DNA of 13,913 bases, taken from NCBI GenBank assembly GCA_022614705.1, contig JAKEIB010000233.1, positions 1-13,913 of the forward strand, in the 5' to 3' direction. Under the pieces are notes generated by a model, which was given only the letters and a program-made list of their open reading frames with translations, was not told the DNA's origin and made no database searches. Origin of the DNA: Planctomycetota bacterium. Lineage in GTDB: Bacteria > Planctomycetota > Planctomycetia > Pirellulales > Lacipirellulaceae. Position numbers and translations under genes: made by a program. Positions 13,259-13,913 of the stretch are shown piece after piece. Numbering within the stretch: position 1 is the stretch's first letter; every line of letters starts with the position of its first letter.

Positions 13259-13777
13259 ATGGAACGTCTCGATGAGTTATCGAAGTTGCTGGCCGCGAGT
13301 GTGTCGCGGCGCGAATCGCTGCGGAGCATCGGCGTCGTTTTGGCCGGCGCGGCACTCAGCACTCTGGGGCTGGGGACCGCCTGGGCTGCCAGGCCGGACC
13401 GGTGCACAGCCTTCTGCCGGTGGTGTCCCACCAGGTGGCGGCGGAACCAATGCGTGGCGGCCTGCCGGGCCTGCAACGGCAACACCAGCCGCCTCTGTGG
13501 AAGCTGTGGAGCCTATGTCTGTTGCCCAACGGGGTTGGCCTGTTGCAACGGGATATGCACCGATTTGATTTCCGATTCCGCCAACTGCGGCGCCTGCGGG
13601 AACGTCTGCCCGGGCGCCGTATGCGCGAACGGGTCTTGCGTCGCGTGCAACTTTCCCTTCATCCCCTGTGGCGGAGTCTGCGTGGACCCTACGTCCGACC
13701 GCAACAACTGCGGGGGGTGCGGAGTTCAATGTGCGAATGATGAGGCCTGTATCAGTGGATTCTGCGCGAGCGGTTGA
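13259..13777 (+). CDS. Secreted cysteine-rich protein with Tat-like signal and Stig1-like repeats
   Basis: The 172-residue protein opens with a charged segment, then SRRESLR, which fits a twin-arginine motif, a hydrophobic stretch (SIGVVLAGAALSTLGLG) and a likely cleavage site at AWA. The mature part has 26 cysteines in about 125 residues. Two repeats are clear: CCNGICTDLISDSANCGACG and CGGVCVDPTSDRNNCGGCG, each followed by a C-x(4-7)-C tail. This spacing resembles Stig1-type domains found in plants and in some bacterial exported proteins. Tat export would mean folding, or cofactor or disulphide acquisition, before export. The start is the first ATG, with AAAGG 8 nt upstream. The tandem thioredoxin-fold gene just upstream suggests a folding or redox partner. 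A 30-nt direct repeat flanks the gene. The molecular role is unknown. Confidence 0.78.
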   Translation: MERLDELSKLLAASVSRRESLRSIGVVLAGAALSTLGLGTAWAARPDRCTAFCRWCPTRWRRNQCVAACRACNGNTSRLCGSCGAYVCCPTGLACCNGICTDLISDSANCGACGNVCPGAVCANGSCVACNFPFIPCGGVCVDPTSDRNNCGGCGVQCANDEACISGFCASG

Positions 13778-13785
13778 GGGCAGGT

Positions 13786-13815
13786 CACATTCCTTTAAGA
13801 AGAAAGGTATCAATC
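13786..13815 (+). repeat. 30-nt direct repeat, copy 2, downstream of the Stig1-like gene
   Basis: It matches the pre-start sequence 13229-13258 at 28 of 30 positions but is followed by CAGTAG, not by an ATG and a coding sequence. It looks like the orphaned leader of a second, lost gene copy, cut off by whatever begins at about 13820. Confidence 0.7.
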
Positions 13816-13828
13816 CAGTAGTGTCCGG

Positions 13829-13913
13829 CTATAAGTCGAACAGTTTCAGTTGGTTAGGGTCGGAGGATTCTGGAAACGGTTGATGTTTGGCGGTGAGGGC
13901 CTCAAACAGCGGG
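13829..13913 (-). CDS. 3' end of a minus-strand gene running off the window, possibly a transposase
   Basis: The last 27 codons are visible, ending SSDPNQLKLFDL and a TAG stop. A basic or polar tail ending QLKLFDL is seen in some transposases. The bases just outside the stop (TAGTGTCCGGCT at 13819-13830) could be the terminal repeat of an insertion sequence. Neither point is decisive, since the rest of the gene lies beyond the edge. Confidence 0.4.
   Translation of the reverse strand, partial: PLFEALTAKHQPFPESSDPNQLKLFDL

Overview
The window looks like the chromosome of a planctomycete, probably of the Pirellulales type. Four things support this: a TIGR02999-like ECF sigma factor directly upstream of a large Ser/Thr kinase with TPRs, a secretin with a very long N-terminal extension, GC-rich coding DNA with generous intergenic gaps, and many palindromic repeats of the kinds common in such genomes. 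The assignment is inferred from gene content and style; no marker gene is present.

Layout. Positions 1-378 hold a composite palindromic repeat and the leader of a 1272-residue secretin-family outer-membrane protein (379-4197, +). A small DUF423-type membrane protein follows (4285-4698, +). Two structured repeats separate it from a convergent ECF sigma factor (4876-5454, -), behind which lies a doubtful small reading frame (5650-5940, -). From about 5950 to 7120 the DNA is mostly non-coding. It carries three palindromic elements and an apparent gene remnant (6388-6603, -). A 160-residue protein with 29 cysteines (7124-7606, +) has its own ribosome binding site and a strong intrinsic terminator. 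Next come a second ECF sigma factor (7890-8450, +) and a 964-residue receptor-like kinase with one membrane segment and C-terminal TPRs (8646-11540, +), probably one signalling unit. The last part holds a membrane-anchored protein with two thioredoxin folds (11849-13030, +), a secreted 26-cysteine protein with a Tat-like signal and Stig1-like repeats (13259-13777, +), and the 3' end of a minus-strand reading frame that may belong to an insertion sequence (13829 to the edge).

How the genes may work together. The sigma factor and the kinase form the familiar planctomycete pairing of an ECF factor with a kinase in place of an anti-sigma factor. The double thioredoxin-fold protein lies beside an exported cysteine-rich protein, which suggests an oxidative folding or redox-relay pair outside the cytoplasmic membrane. 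The secretin and the DUF423 protein share no obvious pathway with these.

The most unusual property of the window is its load of inverted repeats. At least four different families occur between genes. Three further copies lie inside open reading frames and are translated in frame: two in the kinase catalytic domain and one, with perfect 28-bp arms, in the linker of the double-thioredoxin protein. No CRISPR array, tRNA, rRNA or complete mobile element was seen.
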